Shown here: positions 16,010 through 23,717 of the stretch, piece after piece
How the letters are laid out: each line of letters begins with the position of its first letter
Position numbering within the stretch: the stretch's first letter is position 1
Source of the DNA: Rhizobium halophilum
GTDB lineage: Bacteria; Pseudomonadota; Alphaproteobacteria; Rhizobiales; Rhizobiaceae
NCBI RefSeq assembly: GCF_021648825.1
Contig: NZ_JAKJHS010000001.1
Location: 434,001 to 498,000 of the forward strand
Reading direction: 5' to 3'
DNA: 64,000 bases
The notes under the pieces: model-generated
Databases searched by the model: none
What the model was told of the DNA's origin: nothing
What the model saw: only the letters and a program-made list of their open reading frames with translations
Program-made: the position numbers and the translations under genes

Positions 16010-16867
16010 TCACAGAATCGGCTTTCCGCCGGTTACGGCAATGGTCGCGCCGGAAACGTAGCTGGACAGCGGATCTGCAAGCATGACGTAGGCGGTCGCA
16101 AGTTCAGCTGGCTGCCCCGGCCGCTGCATCGGCACCTGCTTGCCAAACTGCGTCAGCCGATCGCCTGTCATTGTGGACGGGATGAGTGGCGTCCAGATCG
16201 GCCCCGGGGCAACCGCATTCGCTCGGATTTCCTTTTCCGCAAGCAGCTGCGCGAGGCCCGCGGTGAAATTCTGGATCGCGCCCTTGGTGGTGGCGTAGGC
16301 AAGCAGGGTGGGGCTTGGGGAATCCGAATTGATCGATGCCGTGTTGATGATCGAGCTGTTCGGCTTCATGTGCGGCACGGCAGCCTTGGTGAGGTAGAAC
16401 ATCGCATGGATGTTGACCCGGAAGGTCAGTTCCCATTCCTCGTCAGTGATGTCTTCGATCGAAGATAAGGTCGCCTGATGCGCCGCATTGTTGACAAGGA
16501 TATCGATGCCGCCGAGTTCGCTGACGGCTGTGTCGATGATTCTGCGGCAATGCTCCGCCGACTGAATATCGCCGGGCATCAGGATGGCCTTGCGTCCCGC
16601 CTCCTCGACATGCCGTTTGGTCTCCTGCGCGTCATCGTCCTCCTCCAGATAAGAGATCAGCACATCGGCACCTTCTCGTGCATAGGCGATCGCCACAGCG
16701 CGGCCAATGCCGCTGTCGCCGCCCGTAATCACGGCCTTTAGCCCCTTCAGTCGACCGGAGCCGCGATAGCTTTCTTCGCCGTGGTCAGGAATGGGCTGCA
16801 TGTCTGCCGTACGGCCTGGCATCGGCTGCGTCTTTTCCGGAAACGGCGGCTTGGGATAGTGGCTCAT
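16010..16867 (-). CDS. Short-chain dehydrogenase/reductase, general-stress (YdaD/YghA) type
   Basis: A 285-residue SDR. A proline-rich head of about 50 residues (HYPKPPFPEKTQPMPG) is typical of the YdaD/YghA-like subgroup. It precedes the NAD(P) motif TGGDSGIGRAVAIAYAREGA, the NNAA motif (ILVNNAAHQ), and the catalytic Ser-Tyr-Lys set (NTASINSDSP..AYATTKGA). C-terminal GATIAVTGGKPIL is also typical. The ATG at 16865-16867 with AGAGGA upstream fits the family start. The substrate is unknown. An exact GGAAC-N18-GTT promoter lies 35 bases upstream. It converges with the P450 gene. Confidence 0.88.
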   Translation of the reverse strand: MSHYPKPPFPEKTQPMPGRTADMQPIPDHGEESYRGSGRLKGLKAVITGGDSGIGRAVAIAYAREGADVLISYLEEDDDAQETKRHVEEAGRKAILMPGDIQSAEHCRRIIDTAVSELGGIDILVNNAAHQATLSSIEDITDEEWELTFRVNIHAMFYLTKAAVPHMKPNSSIINTASINSDSPSPTLLAYATTKGAIQNFTAGLAQLLAEKEIRANAVAPGPIWTPLIPSTMTGDRLTQFGKQVPMQRPGQPAELATAYVMLADPLSSYVSGATIAVTGGKPIL

Positions 16868-16901
16868 GGCGTCCTCTTCTGCTTTGATGGGTTGCCCGCC
16901 C

Positions 16902-16927
16902 AACCCGAGCCCCCTGCGCTAGGTTCC
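16902..16927 (-). promoter_or_regulatory. EcfG/RpoE2-type promoter of the stress SDR
   Basis: Minus strand: GGAAC at 16923-16927 and GTT at 16902-16904 with 18 bases between, 35 bases before the SDR start. Confidence 0.72.
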
Positions 16928-16998
16928 CAAGGAATGTCAGATACCTGGCCCCAGCGGCCGCATCTTCTTCAATAACTTCAACAACAGTGTCTTCTTCC

Positions 16999-17023
16999 GG
17001 AACTCTCTGCTTCCGACCGTGTT
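16999..17023 (+). promoter_or_regulatory. EcfG/RpoE2-type promoter of the UDP-glucose dehydrogenase gene
   Basis: GGAAC at 16999-17003 and GTT at 17021-17023 with 17 bases between, 65 bases before the start codon. With the SDR promoter it forms another divergent general-stress control region. Confidence 0.75.
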
Positions 17024-17087
17024 TCTCGTTCTTCTGCAGCTGCCGGAGGGGCGGACTGCAACCGAATACCGGCGAAGGAGAGGCAGC

Positions 17088-18467
17088 ATGGACGTCATCA
17101 TGATCGGAGCGGGATATGTGGGATTGACCACCGGTGCTTGCCTTGCCGAACTTGGGCACAGGGTCACCTGCGTGGACAACGACGCTTCGAAGGTGGCGAG
17201 GCTGAAGCGGGCAGAGATACCGATCTACGAACCGGGCTTGTCGGAACTGATCGGCAAGCTTGTCTCTGCCGGTCGTCTATCCTTTTCGGATGATCTGGCA
17301 GAAGTTGCGCCTCATGCGCAGCTTGCCTTCATCGCGGTTGGCACCCCCTCTGCGCCCAATGGCGACATCGACCTCTCCTATGTGAAGAACGCTGCGGTTG
17401 GTCTTGCCCCGCTGCTGAAGCCGGATGCCGTGATCGTCATCAAGTCCACTGTCGTCGCCGGCACGGCGAAATTGGTACGCGAACTGGTGACAGAGGTGCG
17501 CGGCAGGGACGACGTTCATGTCGCCTCCAATCCGGAATTTCTGCGGGAAGGCTCCGCGATCCGGGACTTTCTTGAGGCGGATCGGATCGTAGCGGGAGCC
17601 GACGACCGTCGCGCGGCAGAGGTTCTGGCGCTCCTCTACGAGCCGCTACGGGCGAAGGGTGTTCCATTTGTCGCCACCAACACCACCAATGCGGAAATGA
17701 TCAAATATGCGGCCAATGCCTTTCTTGCCTTGAAGATCGGCTTCATCAACGAGGTCGCGGATCTTTGTGAGGCGGCAGGAGGAGACGTGGCCGCCGTTGC
17801 AGACGGCATTGGACTGGACCACCGGATCGGCCGCGCGTTCCTCAATGCCGGGCCTGGCTTCGGGGGCTCTTGCTTCCCGAAGGACACGCGCGCCTTTGCC
17901 GCCATCGGGCGCCGCTATGGGCAGCCGCAGTTGATTGTCGAGACGTTGATCGAGCGCAACGAGGCACGCAAGGCGGCGCTGTCGGATCGTATCCTTTCAG
18001 AACTTAAGGCAGGCAGCAGGCGCGTTGCCATCCTCGGCACGGCCTTCAAGGCGAATACGGACGATGTGCGCGACTCGGCTGCGCTTACGGTCATCCCGCT
18101 TCTGAAGAAGGCTGGCGCAAAGATCACCGCCCATGATCCGAAAGCCCGCCACGAGACGGAACGGCATCTGAAAGGAATTTCGTGGGCCGACTGCCCCTAT
18201 GAAGCCGCCACCAATGCCGATGCAGTGGTAATCCTGACCGAATGGGAGGAATATGCAGCGCTCGACCTGGCACGCCTGGCGAAGGCGATGGCGGGCCGCA
18301 GTCTTCTTGATTTTCGCAATCTCTTTGCGGCCGAAGAGGTTAACCGCCATGGCCTGAGATACATAGCTACCGGCAGGCGCCCCGCCGCCCCCATTTCCAG
18401 CATCCACAGCCAACCGACCGGTGCCGGAAGCGGCGATTGGAGCGAGATCGCAGCTGCTCCGGCGTGA
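17088..18467 (+). CDS. ugd: UDP-glucose 6-dehydrogenase
   Basis: Oxidises UDP-glucose to UDP-glucuronate, a precursor for surface polysaccharides. The 459-residue product has MIGAGYVGLTTGACLAELGH at its N-terminus, the motif IAVGTPSAPNGDIDLS, NPEFLREGSAI near residue 150, and the catalytic-cysteine motif GFGGSCFPKDTRAF near 262. The ATG at 17088 with GGAGAGG upstream fits the family start; a longer frame from 17019 does not. A general-stress promoter lies upstream and a strong terminator follows. Its isolation from polysaccharide genes, and its stress promoter, suggest a dedicated envelope-stress copy. Confidence 0.93.
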   Translation: MDVIMIGAGYVGLTTGACLAELGHRVTCVDNDASKVARLKRAEIPIYEPGLSELIGKLVSAGRLSFSDDLAEVAPHAQLAFIAVGTPSAPNGDIDLSYVKNAAVGLAPLLKPDAVIVIKSTVVAGTAKLVRELVTEVRGRDDVHVASNPEFLREGSAIRDFLEADRIVAGADDRRAAEVLALLYEPLRAKGVPFVATNTTNAEMIKYAANAFLALKIGFINEVADLCEAAGGDVAAVADGIGLDHRIGRAFLNAGPGFGGSCFPKDTRAFAAIGRRYGQPQLIVETLIERNEARKAALSDRILSELKAGSRRVAILGTAFKANTDDVRDSAALTVIPLLKKAGAKITAHDPKARHETERHLKGISWADCPYEAATNADAVVILTEWEEYAALDLARLAKAMAGRSLLDFRNLFAAEEVNRHGLRYIATGRRPAAPISSIHSQPTGAGSGDWSEIAAAPA

Positions 18468-18487
18468 CATTCTGCAACAAGCACAAG

Positions 18488-18521
18488 AAAAGGGCGCGGC
18501 CGGGGCCGCGCCCTTTTCTTT
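18488..18521 (+). terminator. Intrinsic terminator after ugd
   Basis: AAAAGGGCGCGGCC (18488-18501) pairs perfectly with GGCCGCGCCCTTTT (18504-18517) around two bases, so a four-G loop with 13 pairs is likely. It is followed by CTTT. The A/T-rich ends let it act in both directions. Confidence 0.88.
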
Positions 18522-18536
18522 GACAGGGACGCTCGT

Positions 18537-18788
18537 TCACGCGCCGGGGGTTACCAAGCCGTCGCCCCCACGCAGGCGCCGTAACTGGTCTACGATCCTG
18601 AGCGAGCCGGACGCACGCGCGGCGGAAAAGTCGCTGCTCTTGGAAAGGATGCGCAGCATGTCCTCCGCCTCGTCGGCCGAAATGGTGCCGCGTGCCGCCA
18701 ACCCGTCGATGAGGAGCAAAAGTGCTCCCTCCACGGCAAGCGCTCTACGGTGAGCTTCCCGGTCGTTGTTATTTTCTACATCAAGCAT
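18537..18788 (-). CDS. Small helical protein of unknown function (83 aa)
   Basis: An 83-residue protein, begins MLDVENNNDREAHRRALAVE, with a helical core that includes ALLLLIDGLAARGTISADEA. No signal peptide, and the hydrophobic run is short for a membrane span. GGGAG precedes the ATG at 18786-18788. A weak general-stress promoter (GGAAC at 18836-18840, ATT instead of GTT 17 bases on) lies upstream. I recognise no family; it shows a loose resemblance to the 94-residue protein at 14417-14701. Confidence 0.62.
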   Translation of the reverse strand: MLDVENNNDREAHRRALAVEGALLLLIDGLAARGTISADEAEDMLRILSKSSDFSAARASGSLRIVDQLRRLRGGDGLVTPGA

Positions 18789-18815
18789 GTCAGGCTCCCT
18801 GCTGGCTACCTGACG

Positions 18816-18840
18816 AATTAGTTCAGCCGATAAAAGTTCC
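18816..18840 (-). promoter_or_regulatory. Degenerate EcfG-type promoter of the 83-residue gene
   Basis: Minus strand GGAAC at 18836-18840. The -10 region has ATT after 17 bases, not GTT. Position and orientation fit, the sequence is only partly consensus. Confidence 0.35.
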
Positions 18841-18842
18841 GA

Positions 18843-19277
18843 CTATTCCTCAGGTTGCAAAGGTTCCGGCGCCGCCGCCGAGGGATTCTGCGGGTGACTT
18901 GAACGATCCCACTTCCCCTGCTCTGCCTTGTAGAAATACTGGCTCGCAACGAGCCATCCCTTGAGGGGTCGAAGAGGCGGAATGCAGGTCAGCAGCATGA
19001 AAGGCAGAGAGGTCAACAGGTGAACCCAGAACGGCGGCTGGAACGCCACTTCGATCCAGACTGCCAGCGCAACGCTCGGGACGCAGGCGAAGCAGATGAC
19101 GAAGAAGGCGGGACCATCGGCCGGATCGGCAAAGGAGTAATCGAGGCCGCAGACTTCGCAGTTGGGACGCAGCTTCAGGAAGCCATCGAACAGATGACCT
19201 TGGCCGCAACGCGGGCAGCGACCTCGCACGCCTGTGCTGTAGGGTGACAGGGGGGCCCATTGGGCGTCAGATGTCAT
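18843..19277 (-). CDS. DUF983 family membrane protein
   Basis: A 144-residue protein that begins with a zinc-ribbon-like part, CPRCGQGHLFDGFLKLRPNC followed by EVCGLDY (two Cys pairs), which is the DUF983 mark. Two membrane segments follow (about 55-80 and 84-103). An aromatic stretch (LVASQYFYKAEQGKW) closes the domain. The role of DUF983 is unknown. I use the ATG at 19275-19277 with GGAAGGA upstream; a longer frame from 19412 is not family-like. A GGAAAC-N17-GTT sequence upstream is one base longer than the stress -35 box and was not called. Confidence 0.85.
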   Translation of the reverse strand: MTSDAQWAPLSPYSTGVRGRCPRCGQGHLFDGFLKLRPNCEVCGLDYSFADPADGPAFFVICFACVPSVALAVWIEVAFQPPFWVHLLTSLPFMLLTCIPPLRPLKGWLVASQYFYKAEQGKWDRSSHPQNPSAAAPEPLQPEE

Positions 19278-19384
19278 GTCCAGTCCTTCCAAGATTCCTG
19301 GATGCGATACCGTCCAACCGGCACCGCCATCAAGTGTTTCCGCCAGCACGCGGCAATGTGACCCGCTTCCGATGACACTGAAGA

Positions 19385-19409
19385 GGAACCTTTGACCTCG
19401 CTTCCTGTT
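19385..19409 (+). promoter_or_regulatory. EcfG/RpoE2-type promoter of an SDR gene
   Basis: GGAAC at 19385-19389 and GTT at 19407-19409 with 17 bases between, 57 bases before the start at 19466. Confidence 0.72.
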
Positions 19410-19465
19410 CAACGCAGCAAAAGAGATCCTCCACTCAACCCGCCCCGCATCCTCAGGAGACGAGC

Positions 19466-20269
19466 ATGAACCCCGTGGACACAGGAAATGGATTGGCCGT
19501 TGTCACAGGCGCATCAACCGGCATCGGTTTTGAACTCGCAAAATGTGCCGCGCAAGATGGCTATGATCTCGCCATTGCCGCCGACGAACCCCGTATTCAG
19601 GAGGCCGCGGCCAAGCTGAGGGAATTCGGCGTTCAGGTAGAAGCGATGCAGGTTGATCTTGCAACCCGCGAAGGTGTCCGCCGTTTCGTCGACGGCATCT
19701 CCTCCTTGGGCCGACCCATCGATCTGCTGATGGCGAACGCCGGCCGAGGGCTGGGCCATGGCTTTCTGGACGAGGATCCGGATGACGCTCAACGGGTTGT
19801 GGATACGAACATCACCGGGACCATCCACCTCGTGCACGCCATTGGCAACCGCATGCGCACGCGCGGATCCGGCCGCATCCTTTTTACCGGCTCGATTGCC
19901 GGCTTCATGCCCGGCGCCTTTCAGGCGATCTACAATGGCACCAAAGCCTTCATCAACAGCTTCTCCTTTGCTCTTCGGGAGGAACTGAAAGGCAGCGGCA
20001 TAACCGTCACCTGTCTGATGCCGGGGCCGACGGAAACCGAGTTTTTTGAACGGGCGGACCTTCTGGACACTGCGGTCGGCCAGGGCAAGAAGGATGATCC
20101 GGCTTTCGTGGCGAAGGTCGGCTTCAAGGCGATGATGAACGGCGAAGGTGATGTCGTTGCCGGAATGAAAAACAAGATGATGTCGGCAGCCGCCAACGTC
20201 ACGCCAGCAGCTGTGCTGGCGGGCCAGCATCGAAAGATGGCGGAGCCAGGCAGCGGGAAATCCAATTGA
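19466..20269 (+). CDS. Short-chain dehydrogenase/reductase (classical)
   Basis: A 267-residue oxidoreductase with the cofactor motif AVVTGASTGIGFELAKCAAQ near residues 10-29, a NAG-type motif (LMANAGRG) near 90, and Ser-Tyr-Lys residues (FTGSIAGFMPGAFQAIYNGTK) near 135-155. Since the second beta-strand ends in an acidic or Ala-Asp segment (IAADEPRIQ), NAD may be preferred; this is uncertain. The substrate is unknown. AGGAGACG precedes the ATG and a stress promoter lies upstream. It differs clearly from the SDR at 16010. Confidence 0.87.
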   Translation: MNPVDTGNGLAVVTGASTGIGFELAKCAAQDGYDLAIAADEPRIQEAAAKLREFGVQVEAMQVDLATREGVRRFVDGISSLGRPIDLLMANAGRGLGHGFLDEDPDDAQRVVDTNITGTIHLVHAIGNRMRTRGSGRILFTGSIAGFMPGAFQAIYNGTKAFINSFSFALREELKGSGITVTCLMPGPTETEFFERADLLDTAVGQGKKDDPAFVAKVGFKAMMNGEGDVVAGMKNKMMSAAANVTPAAVLAGQHRKMAEPGSGKSN

Positions 20270-20303
20270 CGAGCAAGGAACTCGTGTCGAGCCTCTCCAT
20301 CCG

Positions 20304-20588
20304 TCAGTCGTCGCCGAACAGCCAGTCACGATAAACACGCCGGGAAACCAGCCTCAGGCTGCGATCGGGCTGGATCACATAGCGTTCCACGACCCGTTGC
20401 CCGAACTCGTTGCGGAATTCGTGAGAGATTGGGCTCCCGATCGGCGCCTTGGTCAGCCGGGTGCGCGGCTGGCCACCGTAGGTGATGCTGCCCGGGATGG
20501 GCTCAAGTGCCGGCGACGTCGTGGCGACGTATGTCGTACAAGCGCTCAGAAGGAGCGCCAGAGCGGAAATCGATGCCATCTTCTTCAT
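20304..20588 (-). CDS. Small lipoprotein of unknown function
   Basis: A 94-residue protein with a lipoprotein signal: MKKMASISALALLLSACTTY, with Cys17 after the lipobox LSA. The mature part is about 78 residues, contains EFRNEFGQRVVERYVIQPD and looks beta-rich. I recognise no family. The ATG at 20586-20588 is the only reading that gives this signal; a frame to 20636 would bury it. An exact stress promoter lies 31 bases upstream, in the short spacer after the flavoprotein gene that ends at 20647. Confidence 0.8.
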   Translation of the reverse strand: MKKMASISALALLLSACTTYVATTSPALEPIPGSITYGGQPRTRLTKAPIGSPISHEFRNEFGQRVVERYVIQPDRSLRLVSRRVYRDWLFGDD

Positions 20589-20618
20589 CGTTGACCTTGC
20601 CTTTCCCTGTCGCTGCAG

Positions 20619-20643
20619 AACGGCAGCCGGCCTCACGGGTTCC
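20619..20643 (-). promoter_or_regulatory. EcfG/RpoE2-type promoter of the small lipoprotein gene
   Basis: Minus strand: GGAAC at 20639-20643 and GTT at 20619-20621 with 17 bases between, squeezed into the 58-base spacer before the lipoprotein start. Confidence 0.75.
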
Positions 20644-20646
20644 CGA

Positions 20647-21588
20647 TCACGCCGTCCCGCTGCGCAGCCGGTTGTGGACCGTCACGGCCGCGATCTCGCC
20701 GTGGGCCATGGCCACGCCCAGCTGGTTGAGGCCTGTAACCACATCTCCGGCGGCAAAGCAGCCGTCAATATTCGTCTCCTGGTGCGATCCCGTAGTAATC
20801 CGGCCGTCCTCCTCCAGACGAACGCCCAGTTGCGCCGCCAGTTGCGAGCGGGGCCGGACACCGAGGGCAGTATAGAGCACGATGCCGTGAAGTTGCTGCC
20901 CCCCCTCCAACTGGAGATCGACATCTCCGGTCCCTGTTTTGGAAACATTCCCTAGCGGTGCCGAAAGGACATCAATATCGTCGTCCTGCAGTGAGGCAGC
21001 CGTCGCATCATCCCACTTGGGCGCCTGCCCCAGCGTAAGGATGAAGATCGAGCTCGTAAACGTCTTGAGAAAGCGGGCTTCCGCGACGGCGCGCATACTG
21101 GCCCCGATGACCGCAACCGGGCGGCCAGCAATCTCGTAGCCGTCGCAGATCGGACAGATCCGCAGATAGCCCTCCGAAACAAGATCGTAGGGATCGGGCA
21201 GCGGCGGCAGGTTATCCTCCAACCCGGTCGCCAGGATGATGTTTTGGCCGGCAACGGCACGACCGCTGATCTCCGCCTGGAAGAAACCGTCCTGCGTCTT
21301 CTCAAGCTTCGTTACCGCACCATCGACCACCGGAACCCCGAGTTCCTGCATCTGCTCGCGCATGCGAGCGAGCAGATCGCGCCCCTTCACGCCCCCGGGG
21401 AACCCGGGGTGATTATAGGACCGTGGGATGAGTCTGGCCCGGCTGCGCCCGCCGTCCACCAGCAAGGCCTTCCGGTTCATCCGTGCTAAGTAGATCGCGG
21501 CCGTCATGCCGCCGGGACCTCCGCCGATCACGAGACAATCAAAGGGAACCCGAGAGAGTGTTCCGTTGGGCGATGTGGCTACAGACAC
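20647..21588 (-). CDS. Thioredoxin-reductase-like FAD/NAD(P) oxidoreductase
   Basis: A 313-residue flavoprotein with the FAD motif [19 protein letters not shown] near residues 18-36 and [12 protein letters not shown] near 113. The redox motif CPICDGYE is near 144-151. The NAD(P) domain motif [15 protein letters not shown] and the closing [21 protein letters not shown] are also present. CPIC replaces the CATC/CAVC of typical TrxB, so the partner may not be standard thioredoxin. The start is GTG at 21588 after GGAGAAGGA. An exact stress promoter lies 31 bases upstream. The symbol trxB is not used because the main trxB is probably elsewhere. Confidence 0.85.
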   Translation of the reverse strand: MSVATSPNGTLSRVPFDCLVIGGGPGGMTAAIYLARMNRKALLVDGGRSRARLIPRSYNHPGFPGGVKGRDLLARMREQMQELGVPVVDGAVTKLEKTQDGFFQAEISGRAVAGQNIILATGLEDNLPPLPDPYDLVSEGYLRICPICDGYEIAGRPVAVIGASMRAVAEARFLKTFTSSIFILTLGQAPKWDDATAASLQDDDIDVLSAPLGNVSKTGTGDVDLQLEGGQQLHGIVLYTALGVRPRSQLAAQLGVRLEEDGRITTGSHQETNIDGCFAAGDVVTGLNQLGVAMAHGEIAAVTVHNRLRSGTA

Positions 21589-21618
21589 GTCCTTCTCCGC
21601 ATTTTCAGCAAGCGCGTT

Positions 21619-21643
21619 AACTCCGCCGCCGGCTCGGTGTTCC
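21619..21643 (-). promoter_or_regulatory. EcfG/RpoE2-type promoter of the flavoprotein gene
   Basis: Minus strand: GGAAC at 21639-21643 and GTT at 21619-21621 with 17 bases between, 30 bases before the GTG start. Confidence 0.75.
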
Positions 21644-21789
21644 GAGGCGCACGTGCTGCACAGTCATGGAGACGCACGTCAGCGGCCACCATGGCATGGT
21701 CGTCCTGCACGGGCGGACAATGGTTATAGCAGTCGCTGCAACTTCCGCCCTCAGCACCCGTTGAACGTGTCAAAATAAAAGGAATGGGA

Positions 21790-22275
21790 ATGGCGAGGAA
21801 GAGTGCCGGGTTGCTGATCTTTCGCCACACGGGCAATCGCCGCGCCGAGGTTCTGCTCGGCCATCCCGGCGGCCCCTTCTGGCACCGCAAGGACGCAGGC
21901 GCCTGGACAATCCCCAAAGGGCTCGTTGGAGCGGACGAGGATCCGCTTCTTGCAGCACAGCGGGAAACGACAGAAGAACTTGGCCTGAAGATCTGCGGCG
22001 AATTCCACTGGCTCGGCAGCTACACGCAGCCGGGCGGCAAGCTGGTTCTGGTCTGGGCTGTGGAGCCATAGGCAGCGATCGATACAGCAGCCATCGTCAG
22101 CAATGGCTTTGAAATGGAATGGCCGCCCCGCTCCGGGCGCTTGCAAAGCTTCCCGGAGATCGACCGTGCAGCCTGGTTTCCGCTGGACGAAGCGCGCCAC
22201 AAAATCCTCAAGGGACAGGCTCCCATGCTCGATGATCTGGAGACGTGGCTAGCGGCATCTGGCGGGAGCAAGTGA
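21790..22275 (+). pseudogene. NUDIX hydrolase interrupted by an in-frame TAG
   Basis: The first 93 codons encode a NUDIX protein with a complete Nudix box (residues 44-66: G-x5-E-x7-RE-x2-EE-x-G, within GLVGADEDPLLAAQRETTEE). A TAG at 22069-22071 then ends the frame after LVWAVEP. Reading on in the same frame gives 67 more codons that fit the C-terminal half of the family: FEMEWPPRSGR, FPEIDRAAWFPLDEARHKIL and PMLDDLE, then TGA at 22273-22275. So a gene of about 160 codons carries one premature stop and no frameshift. The ATG at 21790 suits the AAGGA site; an ATG at 21784 is too close. A sequencing error, recent loss or read-through are all possible. Confidence 0.82.
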
Positions 22276-22393
22276 AGGCGCTGTTCAGCCTGACAGAACG
22301 TTGTTTTCCGTCGCGGATGAAAATTAGGGCATTCTGCCTATTGCTGCGGCAGAAGCTCTGCTAATCGGAAGCTCCCTTCACGCGGTCTTCCCA

Positions 22394-23560
22394 ATGTCGT
22401 TTTTCCGTCGCCTCAACCCCCTGATCGTCCCTGTCAGCCCGGCCGAGCGCATCCGTGCCTCGCTGGGGGCGCTGGTAGGGATCTTGCTTACGGGGCTGCT
22501 GAGCGAGATGCTCCTGGGCGCCGGCAGCAGCTTCCCGTTGCTGATCGCGCCCATGGGCGCGTCGGCGGTCCTTCTCTTTGCCGCTCCGAGCAGCCCGCTG
22601 GCGCAACCCTGGTCGGTCCTCGGCGGCAACCTTGTGTCGGCGACGATTGGAGTCACCTGTGCTCTCCTGATCGACGATCCCGTGTTGGCCGCAAGTACCG
22701 CCATCGCCTCCTCGATCGCTTGCATGCTGCTGCTCAACTGCCTGCACCCGCCAAGCGGCGCAGTCGCACTCACCGCCGTCCTTGCCGGCAGCGCGATCCA
22801 TGATTGGGGCTACTGGTTCGTGCTGTCCCCTGTGGGTCTCAATTCCGTGCTGCTGCTTGTCAGCGCCTATGCCTTCAACAATGCTACCGGGCGGCGGTAT
22901 CCTCATCTTGCGCCGTCGGGTGCAACCAACACACACGGCACCGCCGATGCCCTGCCCTCACAACGTATCGGCGTGGTCCCCGGCGATATCCGGGCGGTGC
23001 TGGAACAGTATGACGAAGTGGTCAACATCAGCCTGGATGACCTGGATGCCCTGCTCCATCAGGCGCAGATTCGCGCCTATGAGCGCCGTTCGGGTGAGAG
23101 TACCTGCGGCGAGATCATGTCCCGAGACGTTCTCACGGTCGAGCCAGAGACCCCTATCAAGGCGGCATGGCGATTGCTGGCACAGGCCCACATCAAGGCA
23201 CTCCCGGTGGTAACGGTCGACCGCGAGCTTGTCGGGATCGTGACCCAGACCGACTTCATGCGGATGTCCATGCTCAACGAGCGCGGCGGCTTGAGCCTGC
23301 GCATCCAGGCAGGGCAACTCGTTCGCCGCAGCGGCGTGCCGCGCACCGTCGAAGACATCATGACGCGTCGCGTCCAATCCGCCCTTCCGGAAACAATGAT
23401 CGCCAAGCTGGTGCCGCCAATGGCAGACATGGGGCTGCATCACATGCCGGTCGTCGACCACGACAACCATGTCGTCGGCATCATCACACAATCGGACCTC
23501 ATCGCCGCCCTGTTCCAGAGCGGGCGTGGTACTGCCACGAGCCTTGCCGAAGCGGTCTGA
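22394..23560 (+). CDS. HPP-family membrane protein with tandem CBS domains
   Basis: A 388-residue protein. The N-terminal half (about 20-170) is an HPP domain with four to five membrane spans and the family's motifs FPLLIAPMGASAVLLFAAPS and NCLHPPSGAVALTAVLAG (the HPP triplet). After a linker come two CBS domains (about 233-290 and 320-375), IMSRDVLTVEPETPIKAAWR and IMTRRVQSALPETMIAKLV. CBS pairs usually bind adenine nucleotides, and HPP proteins have been linked to nitrite or other small-ion transport, so a regulated transporter is a reasonable guess. No strong ribosome-binding site or stress promoter is visible upstream. Confidence 0.88.
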   Translation: MSFFRRLNPLIVPVSPAERIRASLGALVGILLTGLLSEMLLGAGSSFPLLIAPMGASAVLLFAAPSSPLAQPWSVLGGNLVSATIGVTCALLIDDPVLAASTAIASSIACMLLLNCLHPPSGAVALTAVLAGSAIHDWGYWFVLSPVGLNSVLLLVSAYAFNNATGRRYPHLAPSGATNTHGTADALPSQRIGVVPGDIRAVLEQYDEVVNISLDDLDALLHQAQIRAYERRSGESTCGEIMSRDVLTVEPETPIKAAWRLLAQAHIKALPVVTVDRELVGIVTQTDFMRMSMLNERGGLSLRIQAGQLVRRSGVPRTVEDIMTRRVQSALPETMIAKLVPPMADMGLHHMPVVDHDNHVVGIITQSDLIAALFQSGRGTATSLAEAV

Positions 23561-23664
23561 TCCCAGACACCACTGCGGTAAGCGCGAGAGCATGGCGGCC
23601 GCCCGACCTGCGCAAAATGTCCGTATTCCGGGGTGACGGAGGCCTTGCCCCTCCCACGATAAGC

Positions 23665-23689
23665 GGAACCAACTGCGCCGCCGGCTGTT
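23665..23689 (+). promoter_or_regulatory. EcfG/RpoE2-type promoter of the DUF421 gene
   Basis: GGAAC at 23665-23669 and GTT at 23687-23689 with 17 bases between. Transcription would begin near 23695, which rules out upstream starts for the DUF421 protein and supports the TTG at 23718. Confidence 0.75.
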
Positions 23690-23717
23690 GCACATGTTCA
23701 ATGGAGGGAGGGATATA

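Noticed and set aside
19292-19340. GGAAAC-N17-GTT upstream of the DUF983 gene as another stress promoter
   Set aside because: The -35 box has an extra A and is not GGAAC; left out to keep the promoter set strict.
21579-21783. Possible small Cys-rich protein on the minus strand (CSDCYNHCPP) in front of the flavoprotein gene
   Set aside because: The only nearby start is a TTG without a ribosome site, it overlaps the flavoprotein start, and the exact stress promoter runs through it.
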